Positions 1 to 7,658 are shown, counted from the stretch's first letter. The stretch: DNA of 38,042 nucleotides from Bacilli bacterium (GCA_024695405.1 JAILIF010000072.1:1-38042), one strand, 5' to 3'. Notes: generated by a model not told the origin, from the letters alone. Numbers and translations are program-made.

Positions 1-452
1 CCCGTAAACGGGTCTTCGTCGAAGTCGATTGTCAATTGGACAACGGCTTCGTCTTCTTTTAATTGATTCCTGATGTATTCGGCTATTTTGGCTTTATTCT
101 TGCCAACCGTATCCACGTAATAGCCTCTACACCAAAACTCTCTGTTTCTATATTTATATTTCAGGTTTCCCCATCTTTGATAAATAATCAGAGATAATTT
201 GCCTTTTAGATATCCCACAAAACCAGAAACAGACATTTTTGGTGGAATCTCAACAAGCATATGTATGTGGTCCGGGCACACTTCTGCTTCAATAATAGTC
301 ACTTGTTTGAACTCGCAAAGCTTCCTAAGAATCTTTCCGATTTCTATTCTTTTTTCACCGAAGAACACCTGTCTTCGGTATTTGGGCGCAAACACTATGT
401 GGTACTTACAGTTCCACACAGTATGTGCTAAACTTAGGTTGTCGATCGACAT
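1..452 (-). CDS. tnpA: IS200/IS605-family Y1 transposase TnpA (partial)
   Basis: Single-strand HUH transposase that would cut and rejoin its insertion sequence at hairpin ends. The protein opens MSIDNLSLAHTVWNCKYHIV and continues with YRRQVF, typical of the family. The HUH pair is His62-Ile-His64 in PDHIHMLVEIP; the likely nucleophile is Tyr126 in AEYIRNQ, after the conserved GYYVDTVGKN. The start ATG at 452 follows AAAGGAGAAAT, a good ribosome binding site. The gene runs off the window edge after about 150 residues, close to the usual family length, so only the C-terminus is missing. No tnpB is visible. Codons such as CCG and ACG are more GC-rich than in neighbouring genes, which fits recent arrival. 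Family assignment is firm; activity cannot be judged. Confidence 0.93.
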   Translation of the reverse strand, partial: MSIDNLSLAHTVWNCKYHIVFAPKYRRQVFFGEKRIEIGKILRKLCEFKQVTIIEAEVCPDHIHMLVEIPPKMSVSGFVGYLKGKLSLIIYQRWGNLKYKYRNREFWCRGYYVDTVGKNKAKIAEYIRNQLKEDEAVVQLTIDFDEDPFT

Positions 453-466
453 ATTTCTCCTTTCAT

Positions 467-556
467 ATTCAAGCGTTGGTCCGCATGAATATTGTAAGGA
501 GATTTTCTTTACTGGGCAAAACTATAAGTTTTACCTCCACCCCAGACTATCTGGGG
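467..556. repeat. Hairpin-rich left end / tnpA leader of the IS200-like element
   Basis: Three small inverted repeats lie in tandem just upstream of tnpA: 467-475 with 482-490 (one mismatch), 518-523 with 527-532 (AAAACT/AGTTTT), and 540-546 with 550-556 (CCCCAGA/TCTGGGG, 3-nt loop). Elements of this family carry subterminal hairpins that the transposase recognises as single-stranded DNA, and some also fold the mRNA leader to limit transposase synthesis. Which hairpin is the transposition end is inference; the exact element boundary is not visible. Confidence 0.55.
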
Positions 557-595
557 GTTTTAACTCGCTCAGCCTTTGCAGGACTGGCTCAGACA

Positions 596-623
596 ATAAA
601 AGGCCTGATGGGATACAGGCCTT
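596..623 (-). terminator. Rho-independent terminator after the HipA-like gene
   Basis: On the minus strand an 8-bp perfect stem (AAGGCCTG/CAGGCCTT at 616-623 and 600-607) with an 8-nt loop is followed by TTATT. It lies about 27 bp past the stop codon of the giant kinase-repeat gene. A second 7-bp hairpin (631-650, GAGAGCA/TGCTCTC) touches the stop codon but has no T-run. Confidence 0.75.
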
Positions 624-649
624 CCAATATGAGAGCAATATAATGCTCT

Positions 650-3600
650 CTATTTCTTTTTATCTTTTTTGCCGAACAGTCTTCCAAAGAAGCCTTTCTT
701 CTTAGGAGATTCTTCGACTTGTTCTTCTTCTGCTGGATCTTCTGGAATCTCTTCGGACACAGATTCATCAACTGGAGATTCATCATTGGTTGTGTCTTCA
801 ACAACTTCATCAACAGGTTCTTCAACAGAATCATCAGCTGTTTCTTCTTGATCAGCATCTTCTATAGATGCTTCATCTTCTACTGGTTCTTCTGCTGGTG
901 CTTCTTCAACAGGTTCTTCATTAACTACTTCTTCAGGAGTCACCTCATTAGATTCAGGTTCAGAATCATCACTTGTCTCTTTAGCAGGTTCTTCGTCAGC
1001 GACTGATTCTTCTGTTGGTGCTTCATCAGTTAAAAGTTCTTCATTAGCTTCTTCAGCAGGAATTTCTTCAACAGGAGCATCCTCAACTGGTTCTTCTACT
1101 GGTTCTTCTACTGGTGCTTCCTCAACAACAGGAGCAGCCTCTTCAACTGTTTCCTCAACAACTGGAGCTTCTTCTTCAGGTGTTGGTTCTTCAATTTGTT
1201 CTTCAGCTACAGGTGTCTCTTCAACAGCTGGTTCTTCTGTAGGAACTTCTTCAGGAGCTGGTTCTTCAACAGGAGTTTCTGCTGAAACCTCTTCATTTGT
1301 GTCGTCAGCGACTGATTCTTCTGCTGGCGCTTCTTCAACAATTGGAGTTTCATCAGTCAAAAGTTCTTCATTAGCTTCTTCAGCAGGAATTTCTTCAACA
1401 GGAGTATTCTCAACTGGAGCAGTTTCATCAATTGAAGCTTCTTCGACTGCAGGTTCACCTTCTGAAGCTAATTCTTCATTAGGTTCTTCAGCTGGAACTT
1501 CTTCAGGCTCTACATCCTCTTCGACAGGAGCTTCTTCTGGAGCTGGTTCTTCTTCAACAGCTTTGCCTTTTTTATCTTTTTTGTCTTTCTTACCGAATAA
1601 TCTAGCGAATAAGCCTTTCTTCTTTGGCTTTTCTTCAACTTTTTCTTCTTCACTAGGAGCGTCTTCGACGTCTTCTTCTACTGGAGTTGCTTCCTCTTCG
1701 ACTGGTTCTTCAGTAACTTCGTCACCGACCGATTCTTCTTCTGCTACATGTTCTTCAGCAACATCTTCTGCAGGAGCTTCTTCGATAACTTCGTCAACAA
1801 GTTCCTCTACAGGCATTTCTTCTGCAGGAGCATCCTCAACTGGAGCAGCCTCTTCAGCTGATTCCTCTACTGGTGTTTCCTCAACAGCTGGAACTTCTTC
1901 GACTACTGGTGCTTCTTCTACAGGAGTTTCTTCAACAGGTGCAGGTTCAGCAGCAGGTTCTTCATTGACAGCAGCTGCTACAGCAACTGCTTCTGCTACA
2001 GGAGCAGCATCAACTGGTTTTGAACCAACTTTAACTTTAACTTCTCTAATTAAACCTCTTTCGAGAAGTGCTTTGTTATCTTCATATGGTTGGATGTAAG
2101 ATTCATGTTCTTCACTAACTTTTTCAAAGCCTAAGTTTTTATTAACTTCAGCAATCAATTCTTTAGCGTAATTAAATCTTCTATCGCTCTTAATACGGTA
2201 TAGTGATGGAACAGCAGCAAACTTCTTAGAAGTTATCTTTTCGAGTTTGTACTTAGAGTCAGCATAGTCATCGGCATTAAGTGGGAAGTAAACACAAAGT
2301 GTTTTGCCTCTAACTGCAAATTTCATAACTGGATTACGTCCACAGTTAATGGAATCAAAACTCCAAGTTACTGTACTCTTTGATTTCTTATAAGAAAGTG
2401 CTTCGTTCTTTAAGCCTTCATAGAAAGCTTTTGCTTCATCACTTGCTTGAATGAGTTTTGCTTCAAATGATTTAGAGAATCTAATCTCAAAGAGATTACC
2501 TTCTTTATCTTTTTCAACAACAATTGTCTCACCTTCAGCGTTAACTTTAGTTTCAACAACTTCCATACCTTCTTCGGCAACAAAGTCATCAACTTCTTCA
2601 TTATCTTCAGCAGGAACTTCTTCACTAGGAGCAGCCTCTTCAACCGCAGTTTCTTCTACAGCTGGTTCTTCAACAACTTCTGGAGTTGGTTCTTCTTCTA
2701 CAACTGCTTCCTCTACTGGTGCTTCTTCTACAACTGCTTCCTCAATTGGTTGTTCTTCAACAGGTGCAGGTTCTTCAGTAGCAGGTTCTTCAACTACAGG
2801 AGCAGCCTCAGCTGGTCTATCAATCTTGACTTTAACTTCTCTTACTAAACCTCTAGCAAGAAGTGCGTTGTTGTCTTCATATGGTAAAACGTAAGATTCA
2901 TTTTGTTGATCGCCTTTTTCTAATCCAAGAGCTTCAGCAACAACAGCAATGAGTTCTTTAACGTATTCGCATCTTCTATCACTCTTAATGCGGTATAAAC
3001 TTGGTACTAATGCAAACTTCTTAGAAGTGATCTTCTCAAGTTTATATTTAGATTCAGCATAGTCATCAGCATTGAGTGGGAAGTAGGCGCAAAGTGTTTT
3101 ACCTCTAACAGCAAACTTAATAACAGGATTACGTCCACTATTGATTGAGTCAAAGCTCCAAGTAACTATACTCTTAGTTTTATTGTATGAAAGAGCCTCG
3201 TTTTTCAATATTTCATAATATGATTTAGCCTCATCACTTGCTTGAATGAGTTTTGCTTCAAAAGATTTAGAGAATCTAATTTCAAAGAAATTACCTTCTT
3301 TATCTTTCTCAACGACAATTGTTTCACCTTCAGCGTTAACTTTAGTTTCAACAACTTCCATTCCTTCTTCAACGATAATATCTTCTTTTTCTTCCTCTTC
3401 AGCAGGAACTTCTTCGACTGGAGCAGTTTCTTCAACAGGAGTTTCTTCGGCTTGCTCTTCTATTGGAGCTTCTTCAGTAACTTCTTCTTCAACTGGCTGT
3501 TCATCGTTAACAGTTTCTTCAACAACTTCTTCAGTCACTGAAGTGTCTTCAATTACTTCTTCAGCAACTGGTGTTTCTTCAACTGCTGCCTCTTCAACTG

Positions 3601-4954
3601 CGACTTCTTCAGCTGCTGTTTCTAAAGCTTCTTCAGGTATAGTCATAGCAGGAAGTGGCTTACTAATATATTTCTTAATAAATTCGACACGGCTAATAAT
3701 GAAATCTCTATAGATTTTGAATTCGCCTTTCTTTTGTGGATCGATTTTAATTATTAATTTCTTAAACAATTCAGGTTTAAGTTTTGGTATCTTTGCTTTT
3801 CTAGCAAATTTCTTAACTAGCTTATTGCTCTTAAAGAAAGTTATAAAGTTTCTTACAGATGGATCATTCACAGGAGCAAGTTTTAAGTCTTCTAAGCAGC
3901 GGTTATTATCAAAGTTTGGTGCCAGTCTTAAAACTTCGCCTGTTTGTTTATTTCTTAATAAACCCATATCATTTAGGGTTCTATCATTGTTACTAGTAAT
4001 AGCGTCTAAATAACGTAATCTAATGTAGTCTTTAAGTGCTTCTTTGCCGTATGGCTTTAAAAACTCAAAAATACCTAAATAATCATCTTTATTATCAACT
4101 ACACCAAAGAATGGTTCAAAGTTGAACTTTTCAGCAAAGTTTCTACATTTAACACCATCTTCAGTTTTTACATAATGTATAGTAAAGAAATCTAATTCTC
4201 TTGCGAGTCTCTCTACAAGTTGATCATTGAAAACTTGTTCAGGGGTTTCTTTTTTATGCATCCACCAAGCACCATTTTCAAAAATCCAACATTTTTCAGT
4301 TTCGCCTGGTGTAGTTATTTCTGGTGTTCTACCAGGTGCCATTGGATATTCTCTTTTTAAACCATCATAAGCAACACCAGAATATAAATTCTTTCCGAAT
4401 CTTAAATCAGAAAATTTTGTAACAGCGCCGCTAGGTTTAAACCAATAGTTATCGGTAAGACTACGCCCATTGACATAGAAAGGAATTACAGAAGAGTCTT
4501 TGTCTTTTATCTTGACTGCACGTAAAAGTTCACGTCTATTTTCTCTTCTATCATCAATTACTCTATTTGCAAAGTATGTCGAAGCATTTGTACATTTTCT
4601 AAAGAATAAAGGAGCAAGATTTTCATCTATTGATGAAGCTTCACCTTTATATAACTTAGCGGCGACCTTGTCACCACACATTAAATATCCGGTAAAATTC
4701 TTTTCTCTTTTAGTTAAAGGAGGCATTTCGATATAGCCTGAGCTCAATTCTCTAACTTCTCTCTCAATATCCTTTCTTTGAGCTAACTTCGCTTCAGTAT
4801 CAGCAAGTTCTGCTGCAGGAACATAAAAGCTTAAAACTTTTCCTTTATGAAAATACTGGCGGTAGGTATATACTTTGCCTTTGATTGTTTTTCTAGAGAT
4901 ATAGCCTCTAGGCGTATCTCTTAATTGAAGCAATAATTCATCTAGTCTTTCCAT
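650..4954 (-). CDS. Giant HipA-like kinase-domain protein with two repeated modules and acidic EE/P-rich linkers
   Basis: 1434 residues in distinct blocks. Residues 1-75 form a small basic domain (RGYISRKTIKGKVYTYRQY). Residues ~165-435 resemble the C-terminal kinase fold of HipA proteins: a catalytic-loop-like SNNDRTLNDMGLL (Asp324) and a DFG-like LAPNFDNN (Asp349). Residues 441-525, 713-792, 978-1109 and 1132-1416 are low-complexity, Glu/Pro/Val/Ala-rich (VEEAPVEE type). Residues 526-712 and 793-977 are two similar copies of a ~185-residue module. KKKGLFARLFGKK at 1111-1123 recurs as KKKGFFGRLFGKK at 1418-1430, the C-terminus. No signal peptide or membrane helix is seen and no hipB lies alongside. 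The promoter appears to give a leaderless mRNA. The kinase assignment is by motif only; substrate and role are unknown. It sits between an IS200-like element and pckA. Stop is TAG. Confidence 0.7.
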   Translation of the reverse strand: MERLDELLLQLRDTPRGYISRKTIKGKVYTYRQYFHKGKVLSFYVPAAELADTEAKLAQRKDIEREVRELSSGYIEMPPLTKREKNFTGYLMCGDKVAAKLYKGEASSIDENLAPLFFRKCTNASTYFANRVIDDRRENRRELLRAVKIKDKDSSVIPFYVNGRSLTDNYWFKPSGAVTKFSDLRFGKNLYSGVAYDGLKREYPMAPGRTPEITTPGETEKCWIFENGAWWMHKKETPEQVFNDQLVERLARELDFFTIHYVKTEDGVKCRNFAEKFNFEPFFGVVDNKDDYLGIFEFLKPYGKEALKDYIRLRYLDAITSNNDRTLNDMGLLRNKQTGEVLRLAPNFDNNRCLEDLKLAPVNDPSVRNFITFFKSNKLVKKFARKAKIPKLKPELFKKLIIKIDPQKKGEFKIYRDFIISRVEFIKKYISKPLPAMTIPEEALETAAEEVAVEEAAVEETPVAEEVIEDTSVTEEVVEETVNDEQPVEEEVTEEAPIEEQAEETPVEETAPVEEVPAEEEEKEDIIVEEGMEVVETKVNAEGETIVVEKDKEGNFFEIRFSKSFEAKLIQASDEAKSYYEILKNEALSYNKTKSIVTWSFDSINSGRNPVIKFAVRGKTLCAYFPLNADDYAESKYKLEKITSKKFALVPSLYRIKSDRRCEYVKELIAVVAEALGLEKGDQQNESYVLPYEDNNALLARGLVREVKVKIDRPAEAAPVVEEPATEEPAPVEEQPIEEAVVEEAPVEEAVVEEEPTPEVVEEPAVEETAVEEAAPSEEVPAEDNEEVDDFVAEEGMEVVETKVNAEGETIVVEKDKEGNLFEIRFSKSFEAKLIQASDEAKAFYEGLKNEALSYKKSKSTVTWSFDSINCGRNPVMKFAVRGKTLCVYFPLNADDYADSKYKLEKITSKKFAAVPSLYRIKSDRRFNYAKELIAEVNKNLGFEKVSEEHESYIQPYEDNKALLERGLIREVKVKVGSKPVDAAPVAEAVAVAAAVNEEPAAEPAPVEETPVEEAPVVEEVPAVEETPVEESAEEAAPVEDAPAEEMPVEELVDEVIEEAPAEDVAEEHVAEEESVGDEVTEEPVEEEATPVEEDVEDAPSEEEKVEEKPKKKGLFARLFGKKDKKDKKGKAVEEEPAPEEAPVEEDVEPEEVPAEEPNEELASEGEPAVEEASIDETAPVENTPVEEIPAEEANEELLTDETPIVEEAPAEESVADDTNEEVSAETPVEEPAPEEVPTEEPAVEETPVAEEQIEEPTPEEEAPVVEETVEEAAPVVEEAPVEEPVEEPVEDAPVEEIPAEEANEELLTDEAPTEESVADEEPAKETSDDSEPESNEVTPEEVVNEEPVEEAPAEEPVEDEASIEDADQEETADDSVEEPVDEVVEDTTNDESPVDESVSEEIPEDPAEEEQVEESPKKKGFFGRLFGKKDKKK
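1032..1404. repeat. 46-bp exact direct repeat inside the acidic region
   Basis: The same 46 bases occur at 1032-1077 and 1359-1404, 327 bp apart (109 codons, in frame). They encode most of PVEEIPAEEANEELL. The repeat indicates growth of the acidic stretch by unequal recombination, and makes its length likely to vary between strains. Confidence 0.85.
2024..2578 (-). repeat. Copy 2 of the duplicated ~185-residue module
   Basis: Encodes residues 793-977. It differs from copy 1 by scattered substitutions (for example SINSGRNPVIKF against SINCGRNPVMKF) without visible large indels, so it is an in-gene duplication that has diverged moderately. The copies are separated by an 80-residue acidic linker. 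Confidence 0.8.
2819..3379 (-). repeat. Copy 1 of a duplicated ~185-residue module
   Basis: Encodes residues 526-712 of the giant protein, from EEGMEVVETKVNAEGETIVV to VREVKVKI. Conserved anchors shared with copy 2 include RFSKSFEAKLIQASDEAK, VTWSFDSIN, RGKTLCxYFPLNADDYA, SLYRIKSDRR and a closing REVKVK. From memory, similar modules recur in uncharacterised Firmicutes proteins; I cannot name a family. Confidence 0.8.
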
Positions 4955-4960
4955 AAAATA

Positions 4961-4989
4961 ATTATAATTATTGTTAACCCTTGATTCAA
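4961..4989 (-). promoter_or_regulatory. Sigma-70-type promoter placing +1 at the ATG of the HipA-like gene
   Basis: On the minus strand TTGAAT (4984-4989) is followed after 17 bp by a perfect TATAAT (4961-4966). Only six bases separate the -10 box from the start codon at 4954, so the predicted transcript begins at or beside the ATG. No Shine-Dalgarno sequence precedes the start, in agreement with a leaderless mRNA. Confidence 0.65.
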
Positions 4990-5004
4990 GCCCAGTTTAA
5001 AAAA

Positions 5005-5030
5005 CTAAAAAAAGCCGGAAAAGCCCGGCT
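5005..5030 (-). terminator. Terminator of pckA
   Basis: Minus-strand stem AGCCGG/CCGGCT (5025-5030 and 5013-5018) with a 6-nt loop, followed by a run of T. It lies about 28 bp past the pckA stop and just upstream of the promoter of the next leftward gene. Confidence 0.85.
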
Positions 5031-5057
5031 TCATTTTATAGGTTAACTATTAGCAAA

Positions 5058-6662
5058 CTACTTTGTAGGTCCTGCTTTTACTAAAGCTTTGCCTGCTTCG
5101 TTTGATTCATATTTAACGAAGTTTTTGATAAATCTATCAGCTAAGTCAACTGCTTTAACTTCCCAGTCATTAGTATTAGCATATGTATCTCTTGGATCTA
5201 AGATCTTTGGATCAACACCTGGTAATGCAGTTGGAACTGCTAAGTTGAAATGTGGAATAATTTTTGTTTCTGCTTTGTTGATTGAGCCATCTAAGATAGC
5301 ATCAATGATACCTCTTGTATCTTTGATGGAGATACGTTTACCTGTACCATTCCAACCTGTATTAACTAAGTAAGCTTTAGCACCACTTGCTTTCATCTTC
5401 TTAACTAATTCTTCAGCGTATTTAGTTGGGTGTAATTCAAGGAATGCTTGACCGAAACATGCTGAGAATGTTGGAGTTGGTTCTGTAATACCTCTTTCAG
5501 TGCCTGCTAACTTAGCAGTGAAGCCTGATAAGAAGTAGTATTGAGTTTGTTCAGGAGTAAGAACACTAACTGGAGGTAAGACACCAAATGCATCAGCTGA
5601 TAAGAAGATAACGTTCTTTGCTGCTGGAGCACTACTGATTGGTCTTACGATATTCTTAATGTGGTTAATTGGGTAGCTAACACGTGTGTTTTCTGTAACG
5701 CTCTTGTCAGCGAAGTCGATTTTGCCATTAGCATCAACAGTAACGTTTTCTAATAAAGCGTTTCTCTTAATTGCATTATAGATATCTGGTTCACTATCTT
5801 TATCAAGATTGATAACTTTAGCGTAACAACCACCTTCGAAGTTGAAGACACCATTGTCATCCCAACCGTGTTCATCATCACCGATTAATAATCTCTTTGG
5901 ATCAGTTGATAATGTTGTTTTACCTGTACCTGATAAACCGAAGAAGATAGCTGTGTTTTTGCCATCCATATCAGTATTTGCGGAACAGTGCATGCTTGCC
6001 ATACCTTTAAGTGGTAAGTAGTAGTTCATCATTGAGAACATACCTTTTTTCATTTCACCACCATACCATGTGTTGATGATGACTTGTTCTCTACTTGTGA
6101 TATTGAACATAACAGCTGTTTCACTGTTTAAGCCTAATTCTTTGTAGTTAGTAACTTTTGCTTTTGAAGCATTGTAGACGATGAAGTCTGGTTCAAAGTT
6201 AGCTAATTCTTCAGCAGTTGGTTGAATGAACATGTTCTTAATGAAATGTGCTTGCCATGCAACTTCGACGATGAATCTAACTGCCATTCTTGTATCTTTG
6301 TTAGCGCCACAGAATGCATCAACTACATATAATTTCTTACCGCTTAATTCTTTAACAGCGATTTCTTTACATGCGTCCCATGCTTCTTTAGTTGCTGGGT
6401 GGTTATCGTTTTTGTAACCTTCTGATGTCCACCAAACAGTATCTTTTGAATTTTCATCCATAACGATGAATTTGTCCTTAGGTGAACGACCTGTGTAAAC
6501 ACCAGTCATGACGTTAACAGCGCCTAATTCAGTTACTTTTCCAACCTCGTAACCTTCTAATCCTGCTTTTGTTTCTTCTTCGAATAAGAGTTCGTAGCTA
6601 GGATTGTAGACAACTTCTTTTACGTCTTTAATTCCGTATTTTGATAAATCAATAATTGCCAT
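5058..6662 (-). CDS. pckA: Phosphoenolpyruvate carboxykinase (ATP)
   Basis: Interconverts oxaloacetate plus ATP with phosphoenolpyruvate, CO2 and ADP in the cytosol. 534 residues, the normal length of the ATP-type enzyme. Visible motifs: the substrate loop TGRSPKDKF (~57-65), a P-loop [16 protein letters not shown] (~242-257) and the metal-binding GDDEHGW (~261-267). The start ATG is preceded by AAAAGGAGATAATTT, a strong ribosome binding site. It is a single-gene unit with its own terminator, divergent from the relB/PIN pair. In anaerobic gut bacteria it often runs toward oxaloacetate to make ATP; the direction here is not shown by the sequence. Stop is TAG. Confidence 0.97.
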   Translation of the reverse strand: MAIIDLSKYGIKDVKEVVYNPSYELLFEEETKAGLEGYEVGKVTELGAVNVMTGVYTGRSPKDKFIVMDENSKDTVWWTSEGYKNDNHPATKEAWDACKEIAVKELSGKKLYVVDAFCGANKDTRMAVRFIVEVAWQAHFIKNMFIQPTAEELANFEPDFIVYNASKAKVTNYKELGLNSETAVMFNITSREQVIINTWYGGEMKKGMFSMMNYYLPLKGMASMHCSANTDMDGKNTAIFFGLSGTGKTTLSTDPKRLLIGDDEHGWDDNGVFNFEGGCYAKVINLDKDSEPDIYNAIKRNALLENVTVDANGKIDFADKSVTENTRVSYPINHIKNIVRPISSAPAAKNVIFLSADAFGVLPPVSVLTPEQTQYYFLSGFTAKLAGTERGITEPTPTFSACFGQAFLELHPTKYAEELVKKMKASGAKAYLVNTGWNGTGKRISIKDTRGIIDAILDGSINKAETKIIPHFNLAVPTALPGVDPKILDPRDTYANTNDWEVKAVDLADRFIKNFVKYESNEAGKALVKAGPTK

Positions 6663-6738
6663 AAATTATCTCCTTTTATTACCTACTTTAGTGATTTTTT
6701 GCCAAAATCGCTTTTATCATATAACAGTTTATATGTAA

Positions 6739-6764
6739 AAAGATAGTGAAAACCACTATTTTTT
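6739..6764. terminator. Possible bidirectional terminator-like hairpin between pckA and relB
   Basis: ATAGTG (6743-6748) pairs with CACTAT (6754-6759) around a 5-nt loop, with T-runs on both strands. No gene ends here, so it may shield the two divergent units from each other's antisense transcription, or be chance in AT-rich DNA. Confidence 0.35.
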
Positions 6765-6781
6765 ATATGCTTTATTTGACA

Positions 6782-6809
6782 TGTAATCATTTGTAATCAG
6801 TTGTTTACA
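6782..6809. promoter_or_regulatory. Phased octamer repeats overlapping the relB promoter (candidate operator)
   Basis: TGTAATCA occurs at 6782-6789 and 6792-6799, and TGTTTACA, close to its reverse complement, at 6802-6809: three octamers exactly 10 bp apart, on one face of the helix. The last two form an 18-bp imperfect palindrome. They cover the -35 region of the toxin-antitoxin promoter, where RelB-type antitoxins usually bind to repress their own operon. Confidence 0.5.
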
Positions 6810-6830
6810 AAATTTATAGTTTTATATAAT
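6801..6830 (+). promoter_or_regulatory. Promoter of the relB/PIN operon
   Basis: A perfect TATAAT box at 6825-6830 lies 27 bp before the relB start. Upstream, TTGTTT (6801-6806, 18-bp spacer) or TTTACA (6804-6809, 15-bp spacer) could act as -35 element. The region overlaps the phased octamer repeats. Confidence 0.55.
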
Positions 6831-6857
6831 ATAAAAATAGGTTTTGGAGGGATTTCT

Positions 6858-7142
6858 ATGGGTGCATTGGTCCAATTTAGAGTTGATAATGATTTAAAAA
6901 ATCAAGCAACAAAAATTTGCGAGGATATTGGATTAGATTTACAGTCTTATTTAAGAATGTGTTTGAAACAATTAGTAAACCAGAAAGGAGTCCCGTTAAT
7001 CATGCATACAATATCAGATGAAGAAATAATGGATGCAATTAGAAATTGCAATAAACATTCAAAAGAAAATGGTCTTGATAAGATGGCCATGGAAGAAATT
7101 GATGAAACAATTGCTGAATGTAGAAAAGAAAGAAGGAAATGA
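6858..7142 (+). CDS. RelB/DinJ-family antitoxin
   Basis: Antitoxin of a type II toxin-antitoxin pair; expected to bind its DNA operator through an N-terminal ribbon-helix-helix and to neutralise the toxin with its C-terminal part. 94 residues. The N-terminus, MGALVQFRVDNDLKNQATKI followed by GLDLQSYLRMCLKQLV, is typical of RelB/DinJ. I chose ATG 6858 because it follows TTGGAGGG at a normal distance; an upstream in-frame TTG would lie within the promoter. Its stop overlaps the toxin start as ATGA, indicating translational coupling. It is one of only two genes here ending in TGA. Pairing of a RelB-like antitoxin with a PIN toxin, not RelE, is a known but less common combination. Confidence 0.85.
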   Translation: MGALVQFRVDNDLKNQATKICEDIGLDLQSYLRMCLKQLVNQKGVPLIMHTISDEEIMDAIRNCNKHSKENGLDKMAMEEIDETIAECRKERRK

Positions 7143-7575
7143 AGTTTAATTGTGTCATAGACACCAACATAATTATTTCTGCTTTGCTTAAAAACGATTC
7201 GAATCCTGGCAAGATAATTAAATTTGTAAAAGATTTAGTAATAATTCCTTATTACAACGCAAATATTTTAGAAGAGTACCAAAAAGTACTCAATTATGAA
7301 AAGTTTTTCTTTGATAAAAACACATCTTTATATGCGCTTGCACTTTTCATCAAAAAAGGATTCACTCAAAATCACTTTTTACATTCAACATTTGAATTCA
7401 ATGATGAATATGATCAAATTCTCTATGAAACATATTTGAGTTTGAGTAGCGAAAAAGAAAATTGTTATTTGATTACAGGAAATAAAAGCATTTTCCTAAT
7501 GAAACAAATATAGTTTCTCCAAAAGAAATGATTGAAATAATCAATTTAAGCAAAGAAAGCAAACAAAACGAATAA
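7139..7575 (+). pseudogene. PIN-domain toxin (COG1569-like), frameshifted near the 3' end
   Basis: Putative Mg-dependent ribonuclease toxin. The frame starting at 7139 gives MKFNCVIDTNIIISALLKND with the PIN acidic residues Asp8, Glu45/46 and Asp92 in NDEYDQILYE, then CYLITGN. It then ends early at a TAG (7511-7513) after 124 residues. Reading the -1 frame from the A-run at 7484-7487 instead gives KHFPNETNIVSPKEMIEIIN and a stop at 7573-7575, exactly the C-terminal block expected for this family (about 145 residues). One A appears to be missing from the run. The pair may be decaying, the toxin may be silenced, or the base call may be wrong. Confidence 0.82.
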
Positions 7576-7658
7576 TTGTTCCAAACAAACGAGAAAAAGT
7601 CCTACATAGGCTAAAACCATTATTAAATAGGCTGTAATTATCTAAATTAGATAAGTTG

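Noticed and set aside
199-705. Plus-strand open frame across the transposase
   Set aside because: It is the antisense shadow of tnpA and its leader; the opposite strand carries all family motifs.
700-3640. Periodic short repeats that might suggest a CRISPR array or minisatellite
   Set aside because: Repeats are in frame, coding and irregular in spacing, with no constant repeat or unique spacers.
1299-3713. Long plus-strand open frames rich in Ser/Thr at 1299-2099, 2451-2894 and 3246-3713
   Set aside because: They are antisense to the GAA/CCA/GTT-rich acidic codons of the giant gene, which read as TTC/TCT/TCA on the other strand. They lack ribosome binding sites.
7484-7490. Programmed -1 frameshift in the PIN toxin
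   Set aside because: The site AAT-AAA-AGC does not match a classical X-XXY-YYZ slippery heptamer, and no strong downstream structure is seen. A lost base is the simpler reading.
7576-7658. tRNA or small RNA gene between the PIN toxin and its terminator
   Set aside because: No cloverleaf arms, CCA end or promoter could be made out; only AT-rich sequence with short imperfect repeats.
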